This document shows, one piece after another, positions 43,136-51,875 of a stretch of DNA of 64,000 nucleotides. The notes beneath the pieces are model-generated. The model saw only the letters and a program-made list of their open reading frames with translations, was not told the origin of the DNA and ran no database searches. The number at the start of each line of letters is the position of its first letter. Positions within the stretch are counted from its first letter, which is position 1. The stretch covers positions 372,001-436,000 of the forward strand of contig NZ_JABWTK010000001.1 in NCBI RefSeq assembly GCF_020071995.1. The letters are read 5' to 3'. A program made the translations under genes and the position numbers. Source of the stretch: Planococcus chinensis. Its GTDB lineage: Bacteria > Bacillota > Bacilli > Bacillales_A > Planococcaceae.

Positions 43136-43891
43136 TTGAAACTGATTTCGTGGAATGTCAACGGCTTGCGGGCCGTGATGAAAAAAGGCTTTATGGATTT
43201 TTTTGCAGCCGTGGATGCAGATGTGTTCTGCCTGCAGGAAATAAAGCTGCAGGAAGGCCAGATTGAGATGGATCTTCCGGGTTACTATACATATTGGAAT
43301 TATGCTCAGAAAAAAGGCTATTCCGGTACGGCGATATTCACAAAGAAAAAGCCGCTGGCTGTCTATTACGGGCTCGGAATCGAAGAACATGATACAGAAG
43401 GGCGCATCATCACCCTCGAATACGACACACATTTCGTCGTGACCGTCTACACGCCGAATTCCCAGCACGGCTTGCTGCGGCTGGATTACCGCCTGGAATG
43501 GGAAGACGCCATTCTTTCCTATATAAAAGAACTGGACCGCAAAAAGCCGGTGATCCTGTGCGGAGACTTGAACGTCGCCCACCAGGAAATCGATTTGAAG
43601 AATCCGCGGGCAAATCTGAAAAACTCCGGCTTCACTCCGGAAGAAAGAGGCAAAATGACGGACTTCCTGAACAGCGGATTTGTCGACACGTTCCGCTATT
43701 TTTATCCGGAACAGACGGGCAGCTATTCGTGGTGGTCGTACCGCTCCAACTGCCGGGAAAAGAACGTCGGATGGCGCATCGACTATTTCATCGCTTCTGA
43801 AAATTTGGCTCCTATGCTAAAAGGTGCGAAAATCCATAAAGACGTATGGGGATCGGATCATTGCCCGGTTGAACTGACCGTTACGATATAA
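43136..43891 (+). CDS. exoA: Exodeoxyribonuclease III / AP endonuclease
   Basis: The 251-residue enzyme of the ExoIII (Xth) family cuts DNA at abasic sites and trims 3' ends in base-excision repair. Catalytic segments are MKLISWNVNGLRA, CLQEIKLQ (metal-binding Glu), GDLNVAHQEIDL and the C-terminal GSDHCPVEL. The gene uses a TTG start behind AGAAGGT. Length is as in B. subtilis ExoA (about 252). It is monocistronic. Confidence 0.95.
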   Translation: MKLISWNVNGLRAVMKKGFMDFFAAVDADVFCLQEIKLQEGQIEMDLPGYYTYWNYAQKKGYSGTAIFTKKKPLAVYYGLGIEEHDTEGRIITLEYDTHFVVTVYTPNSQHGLLRLDYRLEWEDAILSYIKELDRKKPVILCGDLNVAHQEIDLKNPRANLKNSGFTPEERGKMTDFLNSGFVDTFRYFYPEQTGSYSWWSYRSNCREKNVGWRIDYFIASENLAPMLKGAKIHKDVWGSDHCPVELTVTI

Positions 43892-43892
43892 A

Positions 43893-43926
43893 ACAAGCCC
43901 TCACGCTAAGTGAGGGCTTGTTTTTA
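43893..43926 (+). terminator. Bidirectional terminator between exoA and alaX
   Basis: AACAAGCCCTCAC pairs with GTGAGGGCTTGTT, with A and T tracts outside. It serves the convergent genes exoA (+) and alaX (-). Confidence 0.88.
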
Positions 43927-44634
43927 AATGGTGCGGACTTCGAGGCGGGTAACGCCTTTGCCTTTGTTTTTGGTTTTATCGAGAACAAACTTTCCGACTG
44001 CACCGGTTTGCTTCACATGCGTGCCCCCGCAGGCCTGTTCATCAATATCTCCAATTTTCACGAGCCGGATTTCCTTAACCGCTTTCGGAATCAAGTTGAC
44101 GATGGTTTTGATTACACCTGAAATATTTTCTGCTTCTTCCCGCGGCAAAGTCCGGACACTCACTTCGTGGTTGCGCTCCAGCTCATCATTCGCTTTGGAG
44201 ACAAGCGCATCGATTTCTTCTTGGCTGAGTTCAGTTATGCCGGTCAGGTCGATACGCGCTTTATCCGGATAGATTTGATTGCCCGTGCATAAGGAATCAT
44301 GCTCCTGATTAAAAACAGCAGCGATGACATGGAGCAAGGTATGGTGCTTCATCAGATTTTGTCTCCGGTCCCAATCCAATTTAGCCGTCACAGGTCCAAG
44401 CGACAGCTTATCGGGCTCACTGACGTAATGGAAGATTTCCCCGTTTTCTTTCTTCACTTTCACGACTGTTATTTCCTGCCCGTTTTGGATCAATACACCG
44501 GTATCGGTTTCCTGTCCGCCGCCAGCGGGATAGAAAACCGTCTGATCCAATGTCACTTTATCTCCATCGATAGCCGTAATTTCTGCTTCGCATGATGTTA
44601 AATAACTGTCTTCCAAGAACAATTCTTTTGTCAT
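43924..44634 (-). CDS. alaX: Alanyl-tRNA editing protein, AlaX family
   Basis: The 236-residue free-standing editing domain removes serine or glycine from mischarged tRNA-Ala. It has the zinc ligands HHTLLH (H98, H102) and CGGTH (near 200), and the AlaRS glycine-rich FYPAGGGQ motif at the N-terminus, marking the AlaX-M type. AAGGATGG precedes the ATG at 44634 by a normal distance; the in-frame ATG at 44643 overlaps that site. It stands alone and convergent with exoA. Confidence 0.92.
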   Translation of the reverse strand: MTKELFLEDSYLTSCEAEITAIDGDKVTLDQTVFYPAGGGQETDTGVLIQNGQEITVVKVKKENGEIFHYVSEPDKLSLGPVTAKLDWDRRQNLMKHHTLLHVIAAVFNQEHDSLCTGNQIYPDKARIDLTGITELSQEEIDALVSKANDELERNHEVSVRTLPREEAENISGVIKTIVNLIPKAVKEIRLVKIGDIDEQACGGTHVKQTGAVGKFVLDKTKNKGKGVTRLEVRTI

Positions 44635-44712
44635 GTGATCCATCCTTTATTCAAGAATTAAAGTTAATAAAACTACTATATCACAAAAAATTTTAAGAAT
44701 TCAAAAAAATTA

Positions 44713-44742
44713 TTGAATTGTGTGAAAGTTTTGACATAGAAT
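44713..44742 (+). promoter_or_regulatory. Promoter of the RidA-dehydratase operon
   Basis: TTGAAT and TAGAAT are 18 nt apart, 27 nt before the first gene. Confidence 0.55.
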
Positions 44743-44768
44743 GGAGTCATGGAAAAAGGAGGAGAGCC

Positions 44769-45230
44769 ATGACAATCGAACAGCAGTTGATAGAGCGCGG
44801 CCTCGAATGGCCAAAGTCACCCCCAGCCGCTATGGCGAATTACGTGACGGTGAGAAGAACGGGGAATTTATTGTTTGTTTCAGGAGCCGGTCCATTTGTG
44901 GAAGGACAGGCGGCTTATACAGGAAAGGTTGGAAAAGAGGTTTCCTTGGAAGATGCAAGGCAAGCCGCGAGAATTTCGGCAGTCAATCTGCTGAGTATGA
45001 TCCACGGAGAAGTGGGGAGCCTGGAAAATGTGCGAGTGGTGAAGCTGCTCGGCTTTGTCAGCAGCGCGAAAGATTTCTACGCTCAGCCATCTGTTATCGA
45101 TGCCGCTTCCGATTTATTGGCTGAGTTGCTTGGGGAGAACGGACGCCATGCCAGGTCGGCGATCGGCACGAGCGTTTTGCCGTTTAATATTCCAGTGGAA
45201 ATTGAAATGATTGCAGAAATCCAAAACTAG
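44769..45230 (+). CDS. RidA/YjgF-family protein
   Basis: The 153-residue protein belongs to the YjgF/RidA trimeric imine deaminases, in the longer subgroup starting with IEQQLIERGLEWPKSPPAAMANYV. The arginine of the active site is in RHARSAIGTSVLP. RidA enzymes hydrolyse reactive enamines made by PLP dehydratases. The next gene, 14 nt downstream, is just such a dehydratase, so the pair would release and then clear an imine. GGAGGAG precedes ATG. First gene of a four-gene operon. Confidence 0.88.
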   Translation: MTIEQQLIERGLEWPKSPPAAMANYVTVRRTGNLLFVSGAGPFVEGQAAYTGKVGKEVSLEDARQAARISAVNLLSMIHGEVGSLENVRVVKLLGFVSSAKDFYAQPSVIDAASDLLAELLGENGRHARSAIGTSVLPFNIPVEIEMIAEIQN

Positions 45231-45244
45231 AAGGGAGTTCTTTC

Positions 45245-46228
45245 ATGTACGTCACATTGCAGCAAATCCATCAGGCAAAAGCGAATCTTGCGGGAGTGAT
45301 TATTCCGACTCCGCTGCAGGACAGCCGTACCTTTTCCGAACTGACAGGAAACCAGATTTACTTGAAGACGGAAAATCTCCAGAAAACCGGATCATTCAAA
45401 ATTCGGGGCGCCTATAACAAAGTCGCAAATCTGACCGATGAAGAAAAGGAAAATGGCATCGTCGCTTTTTCTGCCGGCAACCACGGGGCAGGAACTGCCT
45501 ATGCGGCACAGCAGCTTGGCATCAGTGCCACGGTTGTCATGCCGACAAATCCGGTAGCGAGCAAAAAGAATGCCATCATGCAATACGGCGCCCAGGCGAT
45601 TGAATATGGCACCACTTCAATTGATATGTACGAAAAAGCGCTTGAACTTCACCGCGAAGAAGGGCGTACGATGATTCATCCGTTTGAAGACCCGTACGTC
45701 ATTGCCGGACAAGGGACAATCGGTTTGGAAATTTTGCAAGACCTGCCGGAAACGGATGCGGTGATTGTGCCGGTAAGCGGCGGTGGCTTGATATCGGGTG
45801 TCGCCGCAGCATTGAAGGAACTCAAACCAACGCTGAAAGTGATTGGCGTGAATACAGAAGGTGCGATGGCGATGTACACGTCGCTGCAGCACAGGAAGCC
45901 GACCGAAGTGGACAAAGTGGAGACGATTGCCGACGGGTTGATGGCGAAAAAACCGGGAGACCTGACATTCGCCCATACGCAGCGCTATGTGGACGATTTG
46001 GTACTGGTGTCGGAAGCGGAAATTGCCAATTGTGTAGCATTTATGGCAGAGCGCGCCAAGCTTGTGGTGGAGCCCTCAGGTGCTGCTGCGATGGCGGCAA
46101 TGCTGAGCGGAAGTGTAGATCTGAAAGGTAAGAAAGTTGTGGTCATGGTCAGCGGCGGGAATATCAGCTTTGAATTGTATCACGCATTGATTCAGCAATA
46201 TAACGAAAAAAACTATATGAAACTGTGA
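45245..46228 (+). CDS. Threonine/serine dehydratase-like PLP enzyme (no ACT domain)
   Basis: The 327-residue fold-type II PLP enzyme has the Schiff-base Lys52 in KTGSFKIRGA, the SAGNHGAG loop, and the glycine-rich VSGGGLISG phosphate loop near 178. It lacks the C-terminal ACT regulatory domain of IlvA, so it is a catabolic TdcB-like or serine-racemase-like enzyme. The substrate may be L-Thr, L-Ser or a hydroxyamino acid. Co-location with RidA and an amidohydrolase suggests breakdown of a modified or D-amino acid. Start ATG follows AGAAGGGAG. Confidence 0.9.
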   Translation: MYVTLQQIHQAKANLAGVIIPTPLQDSRTFSELTGNQIYLKTENLQKTGSFKIRGAYNKVANLTDEEKENGIVAFSAGNHGAGTAYAAQQLGISATVVMPTNPVASKKNAIMQYGAQAIEYGTTSIDMYEKALELHREEGRTMIHPFEDPYVIAGQGTIGLEILQDLPETDAVIVPVSGGGLISGVAAALKELKPTLKVIGVNTEGAMAMYTSLQHRKPTEVDKVETIADGLMAKKPGDLTFAHTQRYVDDLVLVSEAEIANCVAFMAERAKLVVEPSGAAAMAAMLSGSVDLKGKKVVVMVSGGNISFELYHALIQQYNEKNYMKL

Positions 46229-46238
46229 GGTGCGGCCT

Positions 46239-47450
46239 GTGTACAAACTGACGAATATTCGGATTCTCGCTTTCGGGAGCAGCGATGTGATTGAATCAGG
46301 GGAAGTTCTGTTTAATGAAGAAGGCATTTTGGAAGTCGGCCAAACCGTCGAAGGAGGAGGCGGAAAAGCGACTCTTATCGATGGCGCCGGAATGACGGTC
46401 CTGCCTGGCTTGATCGATTCGCATGTGCATTTGGGGATGGATGCATCTCCGGATCCCTTTGCGAAAATGAAAGACGAAAGCCCGGCAGACATCGCTTATC
46501 GGGCAGTCCAGCAAGGCACGCAGTTTCTCGCGGCAGGAATAACGGCTGTCCGCAATCTCGGTACCCGCTATAATGCGGATATCAGCTACCGCAATGCGGT
46601 ACAGGCAGGGACGATTACCGGTCCCCGGGTATTTGCTGCGGGCCGGCCGATTGTCATGACCGGCGGGCACGGACATGTCATGGCGATTGAAGCGGACGGA
46701 GTGGACGCCGTCACGCGGGCGGCACGTGAGCAGCTGAAAGCAGGTGCGGATGTGCTGAAGGTGATGGCGACCGGCGGTGTGCTGACAAAAGGGACCGATC
46801 CGGGCGCTGTACAGCTGTCCGAAGAAGAAATGCGCTGCGTGTGCCAGGAGGCGGAACATGCAGCGAAAACGACGGCTGCGCACACCATCGGCACCGAAGG
46901 CATTAAAAATGCAGTCCGTGCAGGGGTTACGACTATCGAACATGCTTATTTGCTGGATGTTGAAGCGGTCGAACTGATGCTTGAACGGGGGACTTTTCTT
47001 GTGCCGACACTCATCGCGCCGCGCTTGATACTGGATCAGCCTGGTTCCGTTCCGGATTATATGGTTTCAAAAGTCGAGAAAATCATTGACGACCATTCGG
47101 TCAGTTTCCAGCTGGCGCTGGAAGCGGGAGTGCCGATTGCGGCAGGAACGGATGCAGGTACTCCGTTCAACTTTCCGGGCTTGCTTGCAGAAGAGCTGAT
47201 GTTAATGGCATCAAACGGCATGAGCAATCAAGAAGCAATTCGTTCAGCCACACTCATGGCTGCTAAAGCAGTAAAAGCAGATTCCCTGATCGGGTCGATT
47301 GAAAAAGGGAAGCTGGCCGATCTGCTTGTGGTGGAAGGCAATCCTTTGGAAGACTTGGAGACCTTGAAAACACCGAAATACGTCTTTGCAAACGGCCGGC
47401 TTTTCCAGGGGGCAAGTGAAAAGCCGGTTCAAGAGGCGCGACCGCTGTGA
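46239..47450 (+). CDS. Amidohydrolase-superfamily enzyme (prolidase-like M38)
   Basis: The 403-residue TIM-barrel hydrolase has metal ligands HVH (His62/64 in GLIDSHVHLGMD), the bridging-lysine segment GADVLKVMATGG, AHTIGTEG, IEHAYLLD and the catalytic aspartate in AAGTDAGTP. It is close to the imidazolonepropionase-like/Xaa-Pro dipeptidase group that acts on N-acyl or dipeptide substrates. The GTG at 46239, 6 nt after AGGTG, is preferred over GTG 46230. It could free the amino acid used by the preceding dehydratase. The end overlaps the regulator gene. Confidence 0.85.
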   Translation: MYKLTNIRILAFGSSDVIESGEVLFNEEGILEVGQTVEGGGGKATLIDGAGMTVLPGLIDSHVHLGMDASPDPFAKMKDESPADIAYRAVQQGTQFLAAGITAVRNLGTRYNADISYRNAVQAGTITGPRVFAAGRPIVMTGGHGHVMAIEADGVDAVTRAAREQLKAGADVLKVMATGGVLTKGTDPGAVQLSEEEMRCVCQEAEHAAKTTAAHTIGTEGIKNAVRAGVTTIEHAYLLDVEAVELMLERGTFLVPTLIAPRLILDQPGSVPDYMVSKVEKIIDDHSVSFQLALEAGVPIAAGTDAGTPFNFPGLLAEELMLMASNGMSNQEAIRSATLMAAKAVKADSLIGSIEKGKLADLLVVEGNPLEDLETLKTPKYVFANGRLFQGASEKPVQEARPL

Positions 47451-48100
47451 ACAAAGATATGGTAGCTGAATCCGTTCATCCCGCACTCCAAAGTTATATC
47501 TCTGTTGCAGAAGGCATCGCCAGAACCTTCGGCGATTTTTGTGAAGTATCCGTCCATGACTTCACGAATGTAGCAGCTTCCATCGTCGCTATTTTCAATC
47601 GGCACGTCACGGGAAGGAATGTAGGGTCCCCGGTAACCAATCTGGGTCTGGAGATCCTTAGGCAAGGGCAAAGCGGGGAAACCGTTATCGTCAACTATCC
47701 GAATGTTTCCCCGTACCAGAAAAAGATGAAATCAAGCTCAATGATGATACACGATGAAGCCGGAAATCTGGTAGGCTGCCTGTGCATCAATCTTGATCTC
47801 ACTCATTTGATGATGGCGCAATCCGTGATGGATGGCCTGACATCCACGGGTCCGGAAAAAGAGTCGGACGAAGCGTTTTCAATCACCATCAATGATTTGG
47901 AAACGCAAATCATCCAGGAAGGCATCGAACAAATAGGGAAGCCGATATCGGCCATGAACAAGGACGAGCGCACGGCGTTTTTGACTTACCTGGACGAAAA
48001 AGGGTTGTTCCTGATTAAGGGGGCGGTCCAGCGGATGGCTAAACTGATGGATGTATCCAAATATACGCTGTATAACTATTTGGATAAATCCGGAACTTGA
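47447..48100 (+). CDS. YheO/DauR-family transcriptional regulator
   Basis: The 217-residue protein has an N-terminal YheO-type PAS domain (about 12-125; FGDFCEVSVHDF, GCLCINLDLT) and a C-terminal HTH (about 160-215; LFLIKGAVQRMAKLMDVSKYTLYNYLD). DauR of Pseudomonas, in this family, controls D-arginine catabolism. Its GTG start overlaps the amidohydrolase stop (GTGA), so it is made together with the enzymes it likely controls. The inducer is unknown. Confidence 0.88.
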   Translation: MNKDMVAESVHPALQSYISVAEGIARTFGDFCEVSVHDFTNVAASIVAIFNRHVTGRNVGSPVTNLGLEILRQGQSGETVIVNYPNVSPYQKKMKSSSMMIHDEAGNLVGCLCINLDLTHLMMAQSVMDGLTSTGPEKESDEAFSITINDLETQIIQEGIEQIGKPISAMNKDERTAFLTYLDEKGLFLIKGAVQRMAKLMDVSKYTLYNYLDKSGT

Positions 48101-48111
48101 ACCGGACAAAC

Positions 48112-48158
48112 AAAAGCACCTGAAGAAGCCGGTTCAACCGGTTTCTTCAGGTGCTTTA
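48112..48158 (+). terminator. Terminator of the RidA-dehydratase operon
   Basis: AAAGCACCTGAAGAA pairs with TTCTTCAGGTGCTTT, with an inner CCGGTT/AACCGG helix. Confidence 0.85.
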
Positions 48159-48165
48159 CATTGTT

Positions 48166-49353
48166 TTAGACACCCAGCACTCTTTTCGCCAGGCGCTGAC
48201 AGTTCTGATGGTCAAAATAATCGATGTAGTCGGTGGCTTTCGGGAACCATTCATTCGTCGTAATGCCTTCTTCAACGATTTTTTTCAGATAAAAATAAAC
48301 TTCTTCGATGGTATCGGCTTTGTATCCGTATAAATCCGTTTCCAAGCTTAAATAAGTGCCGCGCTGCGCTAAATATTCCTCGCGGTCAAACATATTGAAA
48401 ATGATGGGTTTGTTCAAATACAAAAAGTCCCACGAAACACTCGTGATATCGGTCAGCAGCATGTCATTCTCGACAATGGCCTGCGAGATGGATGGGTTGG
48501 TCGATGACAGGAATTCGATTCCGCTTGCCGGGTCAGCTAGGCCAACAAAATGCTTTTTAAACTTCTTCATAAAGGGGTGCAGCGTAATCTGCATTTTCAA
48601 TCCGTTTTGCTGAATCAGTTCACGGATGCCGGGATGGCTGATCAAACCGTACGTGTTTTTGAAATAAGCGCTTTCCATAAATTCTTCTTCGCTTAAATCA
48701 AACAGCCATTCGCGCCAAGTCATCATCATCAGGATGTTTTTTACTTCTTTAGCCGGTTTGATATGGGCGTAGCGGTCAAAACGCGGCAGTCCCGTCACAA
48801 TTAATTTGCGTTCAGGAATTTTCCATTCGTTCAGTTTCAAGTCTTTTTCGTAAACAGACGCACAGTTAAAGTAATTGGTCCGTTTCAAAAGCGGTACATC
48901 TTCTTTTTGGATCAGAATTTTTTTGAATCCTTCGATGCCATGGCTGACGTGGGTAATAATCGTTTTCCGGTTAAGGAATAAAAACTTATCGACGGAAGGG
49001 GCGATATCGTACATCAGCGAATGTCCGTGAAAGGTATAATCCGCTTTGAAAAAGAGCAGATAGTTGCGGAAACTCCCAAGCGGCACAGCATTCGGTATTT
49101 GTCCGTCTGTCGCATAGCTTGTCTTCGGATCGTACATCCAGTACGCAGTTACTTGGTCCGCATGATGATTGTGCAAGTATGTATGGAAAATTGCTGCATT
49201 GTCTTCGTATTTTTCACCGAGATTTCCCCCGACCAAAGCAATTTTTTTCTGTTCTTTCTTTCTCGAAAAGACAGACACCAAAAAAGCGGCGGATACTTTT
49301 AAAAATACTTTCAAAGGGTCCAATTTCCCTTTTTCTTTCAGTGTTACACTCAT
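48166..49353 (-). CDS. CDP-glycerol glycerophosphotransferase, TagB/TagF family
   Basis: The 395-residue enzyme belongs to the Glyphos_transf family, which adds glycerol-phosphate units in wall teichoic acid synthesis. Seen: IALVGGNLGEKYEDNAAIFHTYL, a THVSHGIEGFKK (catalytic His region), VTGLPRFDRY, and the SxxxxDxTSVSWDFLYLNKPIIF phosphate-binding region. It is probably a peripheral membrane protein. The ATG at 49353 with AGGG upstream is chosen; an in-frame GTG at 49398 would add 15 residues but has no clear ribosome site. It stands alone with no other teichoic acid gene nearby, so its polymer is unknown. Confidence 0.82.
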   Translation of the reverse strand: MSVTLKEKGKLDPLKVFLKVSAAFLVSVFSRKKEQKKIALVGGNLGEKYEDNAAIFHTYLHNHHADQVTAYWMYDPKTSYATDGQIPNAVPLGSFRNYLLFFKADYTFHGHSLMYDIAPSVDKFLFLNRKTIITHVSHGIEGFKKILIQKEDVPLLKRTNYFNCASVYEKDLKLNEWKIPERKLIVTGLPRFDRYAHIKPAKEVKNILMMMTWREWLFDLSEEEFMESAYFKNTYGLISHPGIRELIQQNGLKMQITLHPFMKKFKKHFVGLADPASGIEFLSSTNPSISQAIVENDMLLTDITSVSWDFLYLNKPIIFNMFDREEYLAQRGTYLSLETDLYGYKADTIEEVYFYLKKIVEEGITTNEWFPKATDYIDYFDHQNCQRLAKRVLGV

Positions 49354-49464
49354 TTCCAGCCCTGCTTTCTCTATAAAATACTTCTTCAAGTTTTTCACAT
49401 TTTAGGGGTTTTGTCTATCTAGAAGAAAAATGCGGACATCTGCTCCTTTTTACGAAGCGGAAAT

Positions 49465-49490
49465 GTTTAATTTCTTCTGGAAATGGGAAG
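49465..49490 (+). promoter_or_regulatory. Candidate sigma-B promoter of the catalase gene
   Basis: A perfect GTTTAA is followed after 14 nt by GGGAAG (consensus GGGTAT/GGGWAW), 37 nt before the start codon. Spacing matches B. subtilis sigma-B promoters. Confidence 0.65.
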
Positions 49491-49527
49491 ATTATAGGTT
49501 GATAGACTATTGTGGAGGAGGATTTTC

Positions 49528-51141
49528 ATGACTGAAAAAAATGAAGACTTCAAGAACAAAATGGGCACAGGCGAAAGCGAAGAAACTTTAACGACCCGCC
49601 AAGGGCATCCGGTCAAAGACAACCAGAATATACGGACGGTCGGAAATCGTGGGCCAGCCACTTTGGAGAACTACCATTTCATTGAAAAAATTTCACATTT
49701 TGACCGTGAAGAAATTCCTGAACGGATTGTTCACGCACGCGGGGCAGGTGCGTTTGGATATTTTGAAACATACGGCAAAGTCGGCGATGAGCCGGTAGAA
49801 AAGTATACGCGCGCAAAAGTATTTTCAGGTGCAGGCAAACAGACGCCGCTTATGGTGCGCTTTTCTACGGTGGCTGGATCACGCCACTCTTCCGAAACGG
49901 CACGCGACCCGCGCGGATTTGCAGTTAAAATGTATACAGAAGACGGCAACTGGGATTTGGTCGGCAACAACTTAAAAATCTTCTTTATCCGTGATGCGAT
50001 GAAGTTCCCGGATATGATCCACGCATTTAAGAACGATCCGGTTTCAAACGTACCGAATCCTGAGCGCATGTTTGACTTTGTAGCACGCACTCCGGAAGCG
50101 ACGCATATGATTACGTTCCTGTTCTCGCCGTGGGGCATTCCAGCAACTTACCGCCACATGCAAGGCTCAGGCGTAAACACATACAAATGGGTCAACGAAA
50201 AAGGCGAAGCAGTTCTCGTTAAATACCACTGGGAGCCAAAACAGGGCATCCGCAACTTAACGCAGGCAGAAGCCAATGAAATCCAGGCGGAAAATACCGG
50301 ACATGCCACGCAGGACTTGTTTGAATCCATTGAGCGCGGCGATTATCCGGAATGGGAATTGTTCGTTCAGATCATGAGCGATGATGAGCATGCGGAACTT
50401 GATTTCGATCCGCTGGATGACACAAAATTATGGCCGCAGGATAAATTCCCGTTCCTTCCTGTCGGTAAAATGGTCTTGAACCGCAATCCGGAAAACTACC
50501 ATGCTGAAATTGAACAAGCTGCATTCGGTACCGGAGTTCTAGTAGACGGCCTTGATTTCTCTGACGATAAGATGCTGCAAGGGCGCACGTTCTCGTACTC
50601 TGATACGCAGCGTTACCGTGTAGGGGCAAACTACCTGCAATTGCCGGTCAACGCACCGAAAAAACGTGTCGCCACGAACCAGTACGGCGGCATGATGGAC
50701 CGTCCGGCAGAACATGTGCCAAACCCGCATATCAATTACGAGCCATCTGTTCTTGGCGGCGTAAAAGAAGCGGAAAAAGTGGCACCGCCTCATGAACCGG
50801 CTTACAACGACAAAGTGGTGAGCCAGCCGATTGACCGTACAAACAACTACGGACAGGCTGGAGAAACATACCGCAGTTTTGAGGACTGGGAACGAGAAGA
50901 ATTGATCAACAACCTGGGGGATGCATTATCGGTATGCGATCCAAGAATCCAGGAAGAAATGATCCACCACTTCACGCAGGCGGATGAAGACTACGGCCGC
51001 CGTGTTCGTGAAAACATGGAACAGAAGATTAAAGCTAATGAAGAAATGAAAGCTGGAGAGCCTAAAGTTTACGGCAAGCCAGCAGCCAATAAAGTAGCGC
51101 AAGGTGCAGCTGCAAAAGGGCACGAAGCAGAACCGTATTAA
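49528..51141 (+). CDS. katA: Monofunctional haem catalase
   Basis: The 537-residue catalase removes hydrogen peroxide. The distal His69 is in [15 protein letters not shown], the distal Asn in [11 protein letters not shown], and the proximal haem Tyr in [12 protein letters not shown]. It has the clade 3-type size plus a C-terminal tail of charged repeats. The ATG at 49528 follows GGAGGAGG. A sigma-B-like promoter upstream suggests general-stress control (as for katE of B. subtilis) rather than PerR, whose box I do not see. Monocistronic. Confidence 0.95.
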   Translation: MTEKNEDFKNKMGTGESEETLTTRQGHPVKDNQNIRTVGNRGPATLENYHFIEKISHFDREEIPERIVHARGAGAFGYFETYGKVGDEPVEKYTRAKVFSGAGKQTPLMVRFSTVAGSRHSSETARDPRGFAVKMYTEDGNWDLVGNNLKIFFIRDAMKFPDMIHAFKNDPVSNVPNPERMFDFVARTPEATHMITFLFSPWGIPATYRHMQGSGVNTYKWVNEKGEAVLVKYHWEPKQGIRNLTQAEANEIQAENTGHATQDLFESIERGDYPEWELFVQIMSDDEHAELDFDPLDDTKLWPQDKFPFLPVGKMVLNRNPENYHAEIEQAAFGTGVLVDGLDFSDDKMLQGRTFSYSDTQRYRVGANYLQLPVNAPKKRVATNQYGGMMDRPAEHVPNPHINYEPSVLGGVKEAEKVAPPHEPAYNDKVVSQPIDRTNNYGQAGETYRSFEDWEREELINNLGDALSVCDPRIQEEMIHHFTQADEDYGRRVRENMEQKIKANEEMKAGEPKVYGKPAANKVAQGAAAKGHEAEPY

Positions 51142-51152
51142 GGAATAGCAAG

Positions 51153-51190
51153 AACCGGCAAGCCGCGACAGCGGTTTGCCGGTTTTTTTT
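51153..51190 (+). terminator. Terminator after the catalase gene
   Basis: ACCGGCAAGCCGC pairs with GCGGTTTGCCGGT (one G-T pair) and is followed by T residues. Confidence 0.9.
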
Positions 51191-51202
51191 GTCTTTTATT
51201 AT

Positions 51203-51293
51203 AATACGCTCCACTAAGGTTAAAATACGCACAGCTAGCCGCGAAATACGCTCGATTAACATTAAAATACGCCCCGTTGTTCAATAAATATGC
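51203..51293 (+). repeat. Short tandem array, AATACGC unit (array 4)
   Basis: AATACGC occurs at 51203, 51224, 51245 and 51266, and AATATGC at 51287, always exactly 21 nt apart. Between units the sequence is variable except a frequent TTAAA before the next core. It follows the catalase terminator and precedes the sigma-factor operon. Confidence 0.85.
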
Positions 51294-51342
51294 TTCTAGT
51301 AGTAAGATGCTTTTATTCTTTTCAAAAAAGTTATCATTTTTT

Positions 51343-51369
51343 CAAACACTTCGCCTTCTTCATCCGTTA
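51343..51369 (+). promoter_or_regulatory. Possible ECF-type promoter of the sigma-factor operon
   Basis: CAAAC and CGTTA are separated by 17 nt, resembling ECF autoregulatory promoters (AAC motif in -35 and CGT in -10), 42 nt before the sigma gene start. Confidence 0.35.
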
Positions 51370-51410
51370 TCTTAATGAATAAGGAAAGACAACAGAAAGC
51401 GGGGAGTAGA

Positions 51411-51875
51411 ATGGAAGCGGAAACGATGCATGAAAATTTAAAAGATGACCTGCTTCGTTTCGCCCGCTCCATTTCCCGGCACGAGCAGGAAGCTTATGAT
51501 TTGGTGCAGGACGCCTGGGAAAAGTCATTAAAACAGGAAGCTCTCTCAGAGTTGCCTATCTATAAACAACGGGCATGGTTTTTCCGGGTGATGAAAAATC
51601 GCTTGATCGATGACCGGAGAAAAGAAAACCGGTTGTCGGTTTGGGAAGAAGAACTGGAGCAGCCGGAAGAGCCGCTGGCGATGCACAGGCTTGAAACAAC
51701 TGAATTGCTTGGGCGGTTAACACCGGAATTGAGCGACCTTGTCTTCAAACGGTACTGGCTCGGTATGAACAGCAAAGAAATCGGTGAACAGCTGGGCATT
51801 CCCGCCGCCACAGTCCGGTATAAACTGCGTTACGCGATCAACAAATTGAGAAACTTTTTGGAGGATGATCTTTGA
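51411..51875 (+). CDS. Sigma-70 family, ECF-like RNA polymerase sigma factor
   Basis: The 154-residue protein has only regions 2 and 4. Region 2 covers DLLRFARSISRHEQEAYDLVQDAWEKS through AWFFRVMKNRLIDDRRKE; region 4 is LSDLVFKRYWLGMNSKEIGEQLGIPAATVRYKL. The start ATG at 51411 follows GGGGAG. No classical membrane anti-sigma factor follows. The next gene starts at the last base of the stop codon and encodes an unfamiliar soluble protein, and a third small gene follows; all three are probably one operon. The signal and targets are unknown. Confidence 0.82.
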   Translation: MEAETMHENLKDDLLRFARSISRHEQEAYDLVQDAWEKSLKQEALSELPIYKQRAWFFRVMKNRLIDDRRKENRLSVWEEELEQPEEPLAMHRLETTELLGRLTPELSDLVFKRYWLGMNSKEIGEQLGIPAATVRYKLRYAINKLRNFLEDDL

